Part shown: piece by piece, positions 49,229 to 61,652 of the stretch
Layout of the letters: every line of letters starts with the position of its first letter
Position numbering within the stretch: the stretch's first letter is position 1
Notes under the pieces: model-generated
What the model was told of the DNA's origin: nothing
Database searches by the model: none
Seen by the model: the letters and a program-made list of their open reading frames with translations, nothing else
Assembly (NCBI GenBank): GCA_964016875.1
Contig: OZ024720.1
Location: 70,895,520-70,959,519 of the forward strand
Length of the DNA: 64,000 nt
DNA from: Fallopia convolvulus
Lineage: Eukaryota; Streptophyta; Magnoliopsida; Caryophyllales; Polygonaceae
Direction: 5' to 3'
Position numbers and translations under genes: made by a program

Positions 49229-49642
49229 TTAGTATCTTAAGCATTGACATTTATCAACCACATGTTCTTAAGAAAGAACAAAGTCATGAGTAAACCTTGC
49301 TCAAAACAAATTACACAAAAAATTAGCTTGTTATAAACTTATAATATGCTATTTCAACATTACAAAAGAAGGCTTCATAAGTCTTCCCTGAAAAGCCCAA
49401 TTCACAGCAATTCTAGTAGGTGTTAAGAGAAAGGGGCTCCTTTCACATAAAGGAAAAACAATTTGGGCTAAAGGCTACAAGCCCAAAGAAAAATGAATTG
49501 TAGTGGGTTCATCATTACTTAATTATAGTTGCCTAGTGTGGGTTGGAGGTTCCATGTTATCCCACTACATTATTATTGATTAATATCTACTTTATTTATT
49601 TGTAATTATTATAAAAATAAATGCAAAAAATTAGATGTTACT

Positions 49643-50053
49643 AGGGTTGTTCAAATTACTCGATGACCTGTAACTCGATCCGACCCGAAATTTACAAGTA
49701 GGGTCATGATCAATATTTTTGGGATTACGAGTTATGAGTCGGGTTACTGGTCGACTCATAAAAACCGTAACTAAGTAATATTATTTTTTTAAATATTTTT
49801 AACAATGGTATAATAATATGTTAATGCCGTAAAAAATTTAAATTAGTTGTAAGTACTCGCTTTTTTATTTAAATAGGAAAAACGTGTAAAATTTGTCTAT
49901 AATTAAGCCAAACGAATCAAAAGAGTCAAGCCGATCAAATAGATATTTTGACCCGTTTAACTAATTTTGACCCGTTTAACTAGGGTTGACCCATGACTAA
50001 ACTCGTAATATTAACCCATAAACCCGGGTCGGTCGGCCGTTTAAACAACCCTA
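49643..50053. mobile_element. hAT-type MITE, 0.41 kb
   Basis: The left end AGGGTTGTTCAAAT and the right end GTTTAAACAACCCT are inverted repeats, with an 8-bp direct duplication ATGTTACT at 49635-49642 and 50054-50061. GACCCG and GGTCGG words lie near both ends. No reading frame. Confidence 0.85.
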
Positions 50054-50733
50054 ATGTTACTTGATTGAAATACAATTTTTAACATGGAACTTGACCATCA
50101 TCATTGTAAAGTGAATGAAGTATGAATGATCTTATGTAGTTATCCAAACACCTTTTAAGATCACCACTTCTATAAAATAACTCAATCCATGGTCATCCCA
50201 AATTTATATAGACTAATCCACAGACATGTTTGTAAATTACCAAGATCCCATGTGTCATTCAGTGTAACAACAGACAAGATCCAATCTACTTAAATTATTC
50301 ATTATACATTCATTGTAAAGTCTAATGATCAAAGTCGTGGCTCGAATTTATGACAACCCCCTTTGCACGTGACATTCATCTTTCTTAATCATGCCATGTA
50401 TTACAAAATCTTATATTTTTATTCGTAACAAAAACAAACATTGAAGATATTTGTTACGCATTTTATAAAGCTATAAATAAATTAAAAATGTTTTAAAAAA
50501 CTATAAATTAATTTTTTTTTATTTAAAAAAAACAGCTTCGCGCCAGCTCAAGTCAGCGTCGGTCCACCGCCACCGACTCTCCTCGGGCAGTCGGGCAGCA
50601 AAGAAGTCAGCCTCTCTCCTGACCGAAGCTTCACACGTGGCGCCTCCACAAATTTTCATCTTTTTCACGCCAAAAACAGAAAAAACCAAAAAAGCCTTTT
50701 CTCGCACTTTCGCGACGACGACGATGAACACGG

Positions 50734-51892
50734 TTACTGGTAAACGCAAGCATTCTTGAGAGAAATGGCGGAATTGAGCTTCTTCGGATTCAATGTAACA
50801 GAACACTCGATCCTTCTCAGAAACTTCGGTTTCACAAGGCTTCCGAGCACGTACGCTCTCGATCGGACCACGAAATTGAGGTTCATCGTCACCGGCGCCG
50901 TCGGGACTCCCGTCGACGTCCCCACCATCGTCGAGCTGCTCCCGTACAGCGGGATTTTGTCTCCGATCACCGACACTGTCACCAGCCTCTGGCTCTTCCT
51001 CGGTTCGTAGAATTTCTTCACCTGAACTCCGATTTATTCAATTTTACATCAGGATTTCAGATCCGGTGTGTGAGAGTGTGAGACATTGAAATTAGGTTTA
51101 GATCGCTTACGTTTCCGCTGGCGAGCGTGATCTGAGAGTACGAGAGGTCGATCGGAGAAGACGTGACGTGGACGCCGAAGAATGTGGCGGTGTTTCGGTA
51201 GAGGAATTTCAATGTGCAGTTCACGGACGCCATCTCGGTGGCGACGCCGGTCGCGTCGGATCCGGATGAGACCGCGAATCTCTCGAACTTAATGCTCTGC
51301 GGATAACAGCGAAACGCCGATTAAGATCGATTAACACACAATTGAGCACAATTGAGCAAAAATTCGGTGACGAAATTGACGAATCGAGTGCGAATTGTAC
51401 CTTCATTGTGACCTTAGGCTTCTGAGGGCGAGCGGCGCCATAGAGAATCAGGGAGAACAAGGTGAACAAGACGAAGAACCCTAGAACAAAGGCAAGGAAG
51501 TAGCAGCGGCGAGGGAGAGGCTTCTGGTACTCTTCTTCCTCCAAAAGACCTTCCTCTTCGATGACGTCGCACTCCTTCCATGTCTTCTGTCCCTTGCGGC
51601 CGGTTCCGCCGCCGGCCTCGGCGTCGTTGGGGGAGATCTTGCGAGATCCAGGCTTGAGGGAGCCGGAGAAGCGAGTGGAGGAGGATTCGCGGGAGTGGTG
51701 GCCGACGGAGGAGTGGGAGTGGTGCGGGGAGGCGGAGGGGGAGAGGACTGGTGTGGAGTGGAACGACGCCGTTGTCTTCTCGCCGTCGTGGGAGTCGCGC
51801 GAGGGGCTCTGGACGTAGTAGACGGCGGCGCGCCGAGGCGGCGAGGAGGAGGCGGAGAGGCTGGTGGCCTCGGAATCTGTGTTTGCGTGCAT
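50734..51892 (-). CDS. LEA/NHL-like single-pass membrane protein
   Basis: A 321-residue protein of the LEA hydroxyproline-rich glycoprotein family, close in layout to Arabidopsis At5g42860 and At1g45688, whose roles are little known (plasma membrane or wall contact, stress). Three exons, phase 0: 51401-51892, 51111-51296, 50734-51021. The cytosolic N-terminus holds AVYYVQSPSRDSHDGEKT (23-40), HSTPVLSPSASPHHSHSS (45-62), RFSGSLKPGSRK (74-85) and an acidic VIEEEGLLEEEE (110-121). A single membrane helix (about 131-151, CYFLAFVLGFFVLFTLFSLIL) follows RR and is followed by a WHy/LEA_2-like outer domain including NCTLKFLYRNTATFFGVHVTSSPIDLSYSQI. The Met at 51892 is preferred to one 15 codons upstream because relatives start MHA.TDSE. 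The loop before VVRSRAYVLG is shorter than in Arabidopsis At5g42860. Confidence 0.92.
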
Positions 51893-54679
51893 TTTTGGTT
51901 TCGGTTTCTTGCTTGATTTTTCGTTGTGTTGTTGCACGCAGAGAATGAGGGAGTTTTTATTGAGTACAATGGGGGATGGATTTTGGAGTTTTATTTTGGT
52001 TTTGGAAAATGAGGAAATTAAATTAGTGTGTGAACTAGAAGAAGGGTGATTTTATTAGAGTTGTGTGAAGATGGATTATTGGTGATTAATGGAAAAGAAA
52101 ATTAGATTAATGCATGTTTGAATGAAGTGCATTAACATGACTTTTAGGTTGTTATGATTATGAAGTGTATTCAAGAAGATCAATGTAGAGAGATCAATAT
52201 AGTTGTAGATAACCCTGATTCCAGTTTCTGCTGGTTTTAGAGCCGGAGTTTGTTCTAGTTTTGTTCTGATTACGAACCTTTACAAAAAAGAATAGTCGTT
52301 GGAAATATAAAATTGCGGCCGCGGTTTTGGAACGGATTGTATTCTGTCTCAAACAGCAAACAGAATGCAAAACCGCGACTGCAGTCGTTGGTTATCCGTT
52401 TGGCCGGTTCTGATTGTTGAGAACCAACGGTCTAGTTCGACCCACTCTTTTGATCGAATTCGCAAGTTTGGTTGGCTGATTGATAAGCTGGGGTTTGTAC
52501 AATTAACGATTTTAACATACAAGCTTAGTGAGGTTTCAACCTTAAATCTTATATCAACTAGTGAAGTAGCTTATAAGAATATTATAGTAGATAATTTTAG
52601 TCTAAACTCTTCTATGTGAGAAACTCTCAACAAAAAATGCCATTAGTGGTAGTCTAGAACTCTTTTTATGATCAGAATAGTACCTTATAAGTTATACCAA
52701 AAAGTGGACACTATGATATTATTAGCTATTAGTTGGACTAGTGTGACTTAATTGCTTAATGTATCTTATATAAGTTCATGACTTTATTAACATACTATTG
52801 TAATTGAAGATAACAAGGAAACAATTCCTATGATTTGAAGTGTAAAAAACCAAATTAACACCCTAAACATTTATTAGCTTTCAAAGAGAGGAGACAGCTC
52901 AAAACAGTTGGCACATGGCAAGAAGAACCTGCTACATTAAGCCACCTATCTTGTGAGTAATCAACTCACATTTTTTTATTTCTCTATAGTGTATAGTGTA
53001 AATTAAACGTTATTACTGTATATAATAATATTTTTACTGTACAAATCAATTCTAAATCTCCAATGATAATGACATTTCATGTGTTATCATTTATTAGTTC
53101 CCAAGGGAAAAAATGAAAGTATATTTGATGAAACATAACATGAATTTTCCATTAGAAAATTTATAATATACCCTTTAAATGAAACAAAATTTACTGCATC
53201 CTTATAGTACAATGTTTTTTTTTTGGTGTAAAGTACAGAGTTTATATTAAAATGTTTTGATGATAATTGAGTCACAATCACACTGGCCACCGCCACCGTA
53301 ATAAAAACGGAACCACACACATTTAATGTAAATTGTACTCTTATTATTTGAGCCTTAAATTTTGTATTCATGTTGGAGAACAACTAAGTTTTTTTTATCT
53401 CTCACTCGATTCGATTAGCCGAGGTCAATCTACGTCCAAAGCGGATACTACAGAGGCCCATTGATGGGGGCGACCCTCCCAATTCAACTTTTTCCCTACA
53501 CACCGCGAGAAAGATTCGAACTTCGAACCTCCTAAAACAAACGCTTACCTCATTCCACTAGAATAATTGGTTATTGCTTTGAAGAACCCAAGTGTACCCA
53601 ACTACTTCTTCCCATATCATTGTGGGCCTTTTAGCTGATTTTGGACCCATGCCATATTCTATTCAATTTTATTGGGCCTACGAGCCCAATCTGCATTCGG
53701 ATTTTATTTTATTGGTCTAGGATAAGATTGCTTCTTTACAATATAAAAATCCAGACCGACAAATATAAGGGCGTGCCTTGGTCATAGAGGTTGGGTTCCA
53801 GTAAAACCTTGGAACCGAACCGGAATAAAAAATAATGGTTCTAAAATTGGAACCGAACCGAAAAAAATTATGGTTTAAAAATCGAAAATGAGCCAGTGGA
53901 ACCAGGGGTCGTCCGATCACGGTTTTCAATTCCACGCTCTAGTGAACCGCAAAACCAGCAGTTTGACCGCTTCCGAACTGCGGGTTCTCAATGGTCCGAA
54001 CCGGCCAAACCGCAGTTTTGGATTTCCAACGACTATTTTTTCTTAAAGAGTTGGAACCGAAACCGGTAAAAGCGGAAACCGAACTGAGGAACCGAGGGTT
54101 AGCCAGTTCCAATCCCGGTTCCGAAACTGGACACACGACTACTTGGTCCTTCACTTGCTAATAAACTACATTTGAGCTACAAGATCTCAGAAAGTATGAT
54201 TAAATATATGGGTCTCAATAATTTTTTAAATACAAATAGAAATTTTCTAGATAAACTACATATGGTGGGTAAGTAAGTTCTTTCTTGGGTTGTGAAGGAG
54301 GACAAAGTGTTGATCTTGTGTAATATCTTTTGACGGATTCAATGTGTGCTCTTGAATTTCGTCAGTTATACATATCTTTTCAATTTCTCAGCACTTCAAG
54401 AATTCAGCAAGTGTAGATATCATATCAAATCAAAAAAATATGTATTTCATAAACGTTAACAAACAAAAAAAACTATCATCTGCCCAATAAACTTATTTAA
54501 AAGTCAATATACTTGTCTCAATATATTTCCAAAAAAAAAAAAAATTACATAAAATTCTTAACAATCAATTCAAAACATACATGTCACATAAAGGATCAAC
54601 ATTTTCTAATTATTCCTTAAGCAAAACCAATAATACTACACACCTCTTCTACATTTCACATGAGACTAAACATCATTTT
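51893..54679. other. Spacer between LEA/NHL-like and subtilase genes
   Basis: No gene-like frame. It contains GGAACCGG-rich remnants (about 52200-52460 and 53790-54145) related in word content to 29991-30473, and a tRNA-derived SINE (53388-53572). The last 100 bases before 54680 would be the subtilase 3' untranslated region. Confidence 0.55.
53388..53572 (-). mobile_element. tRNA-derived SINE, copy 1
   Basis: On the minus strand it starts with CAATAACCAATTATTCTAGTGG (a box A-like region) and has GGTTCGAAGTTCGAATCTT, a box B with a small internal duplication, then GCCTCTG, TACGTAGATTGACC or similar and TAATCGAATCGAG, ending GAGAGAT followed by A residues. The copy at 57525-57721 has the same order. 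Confidence 0.75.
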
Positions 54680-57100
54680 TTATACTTGGCCATTAACAGA
54701 GGCCACAACAATTGGGCTCCTCACACTATGTTTCCCTTTAACTTCAACCCAAACAATCGATCCATATGAAACACTTTGAATCCCTTGTTTCCCACACACT
54801 AATCTGAGATCATAGCTTTGCTTATCATACTTCCTCTTGAACACAATCACTTTAGGATTAACCTTCACTTTACATCCCTTTGGTGCCTCAATCACAGCCT
54901 TGTAAACCGCCAAACCCTCACCAACACTGCCAAGTGTTCGACGAAATGCCTGAACCAACTTCTTAGTTGTTGTTGTCCTGTTATCATGCAGGGCAATGAA
55001 AGATGGGTAATTCAAATCAGCTGATGGGTTTAAGCAACTGTAATTTCTTGATCTTGTGATTGCCATGACTTGGGTTTTTGTGAGATTCATTGAGCAGATG
55101 AAATTCATGTAATCCTCTTGAGTTGCATCATAGACAAGACCCGGATCAAGGGCTTTGTTCGGGTCAATCTGACCCGAACCCATGGCGAGTGGTGAAGCTA
55201 GTGAAGTGGAGTTTCCTCCATTATCCCTTATCGGGTTACCCGTGTTATCCAACGGATTTGATGTAGTCATCATGGCAGATCTTATGGCCGCCACACTCCA
55301 ATCCGGATGCGCGTTCTTGAGCAAAGCGGCCACACCCGAAGCATGAGGACACGCCATGGAAGTACCTGAAACAACAATAACAACATTGGCCCAGTTCACT
55401 ACCCCTCAAGGCGTATCTGGAGGAGCGACCAAGAGACCCAAAGAGACCAAAAACCCACCTGAAAGCATGACATAATCATTGGATAACATTATACTTATCC
55501 CAATCAATGCAGCATAGCTATTCGGAATGTAGGCTGCCAAGACTTGTGACCCGGGTGCCATTAGGTCCGGTTTCAAGATCCCTGGGTAGCTCGGAGAAGG
55601 CCCTCTTGAGGTGTAGAATGCAACCGCCGGTGCAGGTGTTGATCCTATAAATGTCTGCTGAAATTGCATACTAGCCCAAGAATTGTTTGTTGTTTTCGCA
55701 TAATTGATCACTTGCTCCCCATCTTTGGGGCTAATTACAATTCCTGGCCAGGGTACGCCACCAACTTCGAATATCTTCGGGTCATCTGAGATGAAGATCG
55801 ATGCAGCTGCATTTGATCCTGCTATTTGCTCCATTTGATCGTCTGTGTGACCCGTGTTGTCGCATATTATGATCGAGTAAGGGGCATTAGCCAATTCCTT
55901 AGACGAATCACATGAGGATAAGGATTTGTTGTACAAAAGTGGTACTTTTTGTACAACAGCACTAGCCGGAAACATGGTCCATCCAACAATGGTTTGACCA
56001 TTGCCCAATGTCAATGTCCCTGCAAATTGGCGGTCAATGGTGCTAGCCGCCGATGTCAGGGCCCACGGAATCCCGTTGTGGACACTCCCAAGCTTTGGGC
56101 CTCCATTTCCAGCTGACAAGGAAACAAATACACCTCTCTCCATGGCTGCAAATGACCCGATTGCAACCGGGTCTTCGTACAGAGGGAGTTGGTCAAATCC
56201 TAGTGACATAGAGATGACATCAACTCCATCCTCCATGGCTTGGTCCATGGCGGCGAGTACATCAGAGGAGTAGCTCCCTTCATCCCAAACAACCTTGTAG
56301 ATCGCCAGCCTGGCCCGTGGGGCCACTCCTCTAGCGGTCCCTTCAGCATAGCCAAAGAATGAGACTTTGTCTACATAGTTTCCAGCTGACGTGGAGGCCG
56401 TATGGGTCCCATGGCCGTTTGTGTCCCTTGCTGAGTTCATGTTGATCTTGAGATGGGGCTTAGCCGCCTTGACCCCTTTGTTAAAAAATCTAGCGCCTAT
56501 GAGCTTGTGATTGCACATTGATGAGTTGAATTGCTCCCCTTCTTGGCAAATGCCTCTCCATTTGGTACCCTTTTGGAGTGGGCCCATACCGTCGTCTTTG
56601 AAGCTCTTGCTCTCGGGCCAAATGCCCGAGTCGATGACTCCAATGATGACATCGTCTCCATAGTCAGAGGCTGGCCAGAGGCCAAAATTTGTGTTCAGGG
56701 AGAGGAAATCAACAGTTCTTGTGGTGTCTAAGACGACGGTTTTGTCAGGATAAGCCGAGACAAAACCGGGTAGACTCTTTAAGGATTCAAGCTCATTTTG
56801 TGAGAGGCTTACACTAAACCCATGTAAGGCATTGTCATAGGAATAAAGGATGGCGCTTGGCGAAGATTTTGGACCGTTGGATGAAGAAGATTTGATGAGA
56901 GCGTCAATTGTGGAGGTGTACCAATGATGGTGGCTAGTGTAAACACTTGGCATTTGAGATTTGTCCATATGAACAATGTAAGTAGACCTTTCAAGGTTAA
57001 GGTTACTTACTTGGATTGATCTTGATTGGCTTATCACCATTAGAAGCAACAAAGATAATAACTTTATGTGAAAAGTAGAGAGGCTTATAAGAAAGTTCAT
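54680..57100 (-). CDS. Subtilisin-like serine protease (S8 family, SBT1-like)
   Basis: A secreted plant subtilase of 775 residues. Two exons: 55459-57100 and 54680-55365, split by a 93-base intron placed one base into the glycine codon of the catalytic GTSM motif, so both halves of the active site depend on splicing. In order: hydrophobic signal peptide (about 11-26), inhibitor I9 prodomain (STYIVHMDKSQMP at 39-51 to about 125), catalytic Asp157 in VIDSGIWPES, His230 in NGHGTHTAS, oxyanion Asn332 in SAGNGGP, a protease-associated insert (about 360-480), Ser550 in GTSMACPHASG, and a C-terminal Fn3-like domain ending SPIVVASVNGQV. Length and order fit the family. Family members cleave peptides or wall proteins outside the cell. 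The Met at 57100 precedes a good signal peptide and lies about 60 bases below a TATA box. All catalytic residues are present. Confidence 0.95.
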
Positions 57101-57160
57101 TTCTTTTGTTTGCTCTCAGGGTAAAGACTCTTTTGCTTTGTATGAAAGAAGGCTCTTGTC

Positions 57161-57171
57161 CATTTATATAG
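57161..57171 (-). promoter_or_regulatory. TATA box of the subtilase gene
   Basis: CTATATAAATG on the minus strand, 61-71 bases upstream of the subtilase start codon, a typical spacing for a short plant leader. Confidence 0.7.
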
Positions 57172-57524
57172 AGCATTGGCAAGCAAGAATTGATGAAATG
57201 TGGGCCAATTTGTGTTGTAGAGAAATTGAAAGACACTAGTAAGAGATTAAATGCACCTCTAATTAAGCACAAGAGCCAGATTCTTCCAAAAAGTGGCAAT
57301 TTTTTTTTTTGTATTGGATTCAAAAAGGGATGTGAATTCATTTCCCACCGTGCATTACTGTGATTTTTAACACATTCAAGCACAAGAGCCACATTGTTCT
57401 AAAGTGGCCATTTGTTTTTGAATTGGGTTCAAAAAGGGCTTGTGAATTTTCCACCATGTGTTTAGAAAATTTGAAAGCACATAGGAAGACAGCTTGTAAG
57501 TTCATAGCTTTGAAAGTGAATGAT

Positions 57525-57721
57525 TTTTTTAGATCTCTCGCCCAGTTCGATTAGTCAGAGCCAATCTACATTCGGACCGAGTACTGCAGAGGCCTATTAT
57601 TGAGAGTAACCCTCCTAATTCAAATTTTTCCATACACGCCCTCAGAGAGATTCGAACCTCCTGAACAAACAATCGCTTAAGGAGCCTAACACCTCATCCC
57701 ACTAGACCAATTGGTTATTGG
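57525..57721 (-). mobile_element. tRNA-derived SINE with target duplication, copy 2
   Basis: On the minus strand it begins AACCAATTGGTCTAGTGGG (box A, TGGTCTAGTGG) and has GGAGGTTCGAATCTCTC (box B), followed by a body shared with 53388-53572 and a short A-rich end. The flanks TTTGAAAGTGAATGAT (57509-57524) and TTTGAAAGTGCATGAT (57722-57737) are a 16-base target duplication with one difference, showing retroposition. Confidence 0.88.
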
Positions 57722-58066
57722 TTTGAAAGTGCATGATAATAAAGCTTTTATGTGGCAATAATAATACTGGTTTTGAAGTTTTCTGTTAGAAAAGAATAAT
57801 GGGTTTCATAACTGTTGATGGTGCCTGATTATACTGTATTTCTCTTTAGCCTCTTAAGAGTTTAAATTTCAAGTTCTGACCTCTCCAATTCAATACCCAC
57901 TTATGCTGTGGAATGCTATTTAGGACCACATTTTTGCACTATATCAGTAAGAGTTGATCTTCCAATAGCTCAATCTTTTGGAACACTGAGAATGAACAGG
58001 AGAAGTACAATTTGCATTATCTTATGATAACAAATTATCAAATGGCCGGTTACATAAGCTATGATC

Positions 58067-58156
58067 AACAAAATATAAGATTTTTTTTTGATAGAGTAAG
58101 GAATATGATCGAACAAAATATAAGATTTTTTTTTGATAGAGTAAGGAATATGATCG
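58067..58156. repeat. Exact 45-bp tandem duplication
   Basis: The unit starting AACAAAATATAAGATTTTTT and ending GGAATATGATCG occurs twice without a difference (58067-58111 and 58112-58156), so it arose recently. Confidence 0.95.
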
Positions 58157-58206
58157 TCACAAGTACTACTTGGGCTCACCTAGAGCATCCACTAAGGAAC
58201 TGACCA

Positions 58207-58300
58207 ATTCTAAAGAGGAAAGGGCAAACTGCCGCCCGTTGGATTCGAAATGGTAACCTCGGGATACTATCCTAGAGGTTTAACCGCTGAACCAAATACC
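58207..58300 (-). mobile_element. tRNA-like SINE head
   Basis: The minus strand reads TTGGTTCAGCGGTTAAACC (box A-like) and, after CTAGGATAGTATCCCGA, GGTTACCATTTCGAATCC (box B-like). The acceptor stem does not pair, so a working tRNA is unlikely; a tRNA-derived SINE or tRNA pseudogene fits better. Confidence 0.5.
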
Positions 58301-59558
58301 TGAAGGTTAAATATAAGAGCTTTCTTATTATGGCCATTGGAATTATGTTTGTTTTCTTTTTACTCTTATATGATCCCTTGGGAGTTCGGAGCCATACAAT
58401 TGAATTAAGTATGGAAGCAAAGTTAATCATAGTAACTAGGAAATGATTACTCACAAATGATAAACTATTGGAGAATTTGGACAAAATAAGAAATGTTGAC
58501 ATGCATGATTAGTTTTAATTAATATTGCTCCACAATCAACCTCTACTGTTCTACATCATGCTAGGAATTTAAAATTATGAGATATTGTCTAAGTCAAAAG
58601 AATCTATATGCTTTAACGTAGGTTAATTAGTGACAATTGTTTTTTTGATAGGGATTAATTAGTGACATTTGTTATAGAGAACATTCATGAATCAAGGGCC
58701 TTAAAATATAGGAAATATTTGTTTTTCACTTTACCTAATTATTTAATAATAAAAAGTAGACCCTTTCTATTTAGGTTGGTTCAAGGTGGTAAATATATAA
58801 ATGCAAAGGGACATATAAAAAACACTATTAACTAAACCAAGAGGCAAGGTAAAGTATACATCTTAAAACCGGATCAAGAAGATCCTAACAACCAACACCC
58901 TCAAACAACAAATAACAATTCAGTCTCTCCTTGGCGCAAGGTCTGGAAAGTCTGGATGTACGCATTACCCCAAACATATTTAGAAGGTGTTTTAGGTAGA
59001 CCATGGTGAAAAAACGAGAGTTAAAACATTAATAATAATAAATGAAACAATTAAGGCCAAAACATTAGTAGCAAAAGTAGCATAAATCGAGGCGAGGAAG
59101 ACGACAAACTAAAAAATAAGACACCAAAAGTAGTCAAAGCGATTGCGTATATAACACAAAGCAATGACAAATGAAGCAACACGAACAAACAAGCATGTTC
59201 TAAAGCAAACAAACCTACACAACCCCCAAACCCCAAACGACACCCTCCTACTCCTACCCACTCACGAAAACGGCCACAAAAACCATCTTTACGTTTAAGA
59301 CGCTACACCTCCTCTACCCAAATATTGTCCCTCCACAAGTACCTATCTTGTGAAAGGACAATATGCACAAATCATATGATGGGAGAATGGTTAGCACACA
59401 TCAACAAACACCCTCAAAATTGAGGAGAAGGCACAAAGGCACGACTATAGACATCAAAATTATGCACGACTATAGACATCTAAGTCTCTAAGTATTGTAG
59501 ACAATGTTATGTCTTTCCATGTGCACATGCATAATAAGCCCAGTTGTAAAAAGATAGT

Positions 59559-59621
59559 TATACCACATCGGGAAATTGAAATTTAGAAATTTAGAATCCC
59601 TCAATTTCCCGATGTGGTATA
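59559..59621. repeat. Perfect 21-bp inverted repeat
   Basis: TATACCACATCGGGAAATTGA (59559-59579) and its exact reverse complement (59601-59621) are separated by 21 bases. CCACATCGG is common near plant LTR starts. Two copies of a CCCAT[AG][GA]ACTTATGTGTTA.. block (from about 59687 and 59873) with TGATACTAGAGC-like primer-site remains follow, so this is probably rearranged LTR DNA. Confidence 0.8.
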
Positions 59622-60593
59622 TATACAACTAGCACATAATAAATTTAGTTGTAAAACGATAGTTTAGCTAAGATGGAATCCCATGGACTTATGTGTTAGT
59701 TATGTTGTGTATGTGCATTGGGATGGTCTCCCCTCTATTTGTGTATTGGTTCACTGGACTTGACATGATACTAGAGCCTATTTCGTCTTGAGTCCTTGAA
59801 TGCTTGGATCGGGCCGAAATATCGCTCGGTTGCATTTTATATTATGTGCTAACCCGCCATGATGGCGAACTCCCATAAACTTATGTGTTAAGCCTGTCGT
59901 GTATGTGCGTTGAAGCGGTCCCCTTTCGTTCATGTATTGACCCACCAAACTTTGACACCAACCCATAAGCTCAATCCAAATTCGAGTTAGCCAATCTCAT
60001 TTGAAAACTCTAACAACGTTTCAAAACGCATGGGGCATAACATTAGCTTTAGAAAGGCAAAAGGTAATGCTAGTAGTGATAAGTCAAAAACTTGCAAATG
60101 TTGATCACTAGCATTTAATAAGTAAACCCTTTACTTTTGTAAAAGACCTAATTGTTTCCATAATTCCATCAACCCACTAACTCACCCACCCAAGTTGTGG
60201 CTTTCTCCTTCAAAATTCATATGATGGGAGAATGGCCAGCACACATCACACAACACAAAAAGCTTATCTTCCAATAAGAAAAAAAAAGCCCTTTTTGGTA
60301 AAGGCTATACTAGAAATGCACCACATAATATTATACATTTTATTCTTGTTGGTTGACAGTTTGTACAACATGTTACAAAAACATACAATCTTGTTTTTTG
60401 TATAAGAAAGGAATGGTTTCATAATTTACTAACGTCTTAGGTCATCTCATATAATGCTATATGCCAAATTGAGAAAATTGAGCTTCATATATAAGATTGG
60501 AGAGTTTTCTCCATTTATCGATTGGTTTTAAAATAAAACTATAATGGGTTTATATACGTACTTGATTTATCGAATACATGTAATGTTTTAAAA

Positions 60594-60711
60594 ACGCTAG
60601 GCGAAGAGGGGCCGCAAAGTATCCAGATGGCCAGAACGATTACCTAGACGGCCCTAGACGGATGTTCAAACAGATTGGGACCTTCTAGCGTCTAGACAGA
60701 TTTTTAGAACA
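60594..60711. mobile_element. AGGCG-rich element, copy 3 (shortened)
   Basis: Begins TGTTTTAAAAACGCTAGGCG and ends TTTTTAGAACA; shares GAGGGG.CGC and TAGACGG words with the other two copies but lacks part of the middle. Confidence 0.7.
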
Positions 60712-61580
60712 GTACATACATGTACGTATGTATGAACACTTCTTTGTTGATGGCGTGCCAAACTTTAATACATGCTATTTTGAAATTATTTTCTTTCTTT
60801 GAGATTTCGACTTCAAGCTACTTCTTATCGTTTATTTTCCCTATACCATTAAGTTTACGTTATTTTTTAGTAAAACACTCTTTCACAAGTTTTAAAGTTG
60901 AACCATTCTCAAGACTTGAACTCGAAACCTCTGGTTAATAAAGTAGATCTCTTAACAACTTCACTCGACTCTTGTGGGTTAAGTTTGCGTTATATTGCTT
61001 AATATGAGTATTATGTGAACTCAAGTGGTGAAGTGGGGTATTGACACTTTTGTTCATTTTTCTTGTGCCTTCGTTTTCACTATGATGATAAGATTAAAAA
61101 TGTTGTCTAGGTAAACCTCTAAAAAATTACAGTTTGAATCTCACACGCTAACAAATTCAACGTGATAAATTATACTTAATTTGAGTGTATTATATAGTGG
61201 TGAAAGTGGGATTTGTAGGTTCATCTTTTAGGTTACAATGCCAAAAAGTGTGTATGAATGGAAAACTTGCGGTCCCAAGTAACTTGTAGCAATATAAAAA
61301 GGTCATTGGACAAGGGCCTATTTGACATGACACAATTTACATTATTGGTCTCTTAATTGGTTATCAAATAATTTGTTAAAACCTTATCAATCACCTTATT
61401 ACATCTTATCAACCAAACTCATAATGAACCAAACATGGCATGGTTTTCATATCCATTGTCAATTTGTCATCACTCAAATCAACTCAATTTAACAAGAAAA
61501 CTTAGATGAACAGAACTAGACCTGTTAAATGGGTCGAGCAGACTAGGATCAAATTCTAGTCTGATAGATTTGGGTTATCA

Positions 61581-61652
61581 GGTCGTTAAAATGTATACCT
61601 AGGTTGGATTATTGCGGGTCGTTAAAATGTATACCTAGGTTGGATTATTGCG
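61581..61652. repeat. Exact 36-bp tandem duplication
   Basis: GGTCGTTAAAATGTATACCT and the following bases to ATTGCG occur twice in direct succession, inside a GGGTCG/GGTCC-rich hAT-like remnant (about 61520-61760). Confidence 0.9.

Larger units (their letters stand above)
33280..50733. other. Long gene-poor spacer
   Basis: About 17 kb between HSFB4 and the LEA/NHL-like gene. A CT/TTC-rich zone (34460-34625) may be the HSFB4 5' leader or promoter. The rest is AT-rich and holds the repeats listed separately, with one possible isolated exon (45131-45346). Open frames here are short, hydrophobic or low-complexity and do not look like genes. An unexplained GC-richer patch lies at 43240-43330. 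Confidence 0.55.

Noticed and set aside
50756..51010. Plus-strand frame opposite the last LEA/NHL-like exon
   Set aside because: It is antisense to a well-supported exon whose protein matches a known family; no independent evidence for it.
51481..51969. Pro/Arg/Ser-rich minus-strand frame of 162 codons
   Set aside because: Out-of-frame shadow of LEA/NHL-like exon 1, caused by its high GC content.
58207..58300. Functional tRNA gene
   Set aside because: Box A and box B words are present but stems do not pair into a cloverleaf and no clear anticodon loop can be set.
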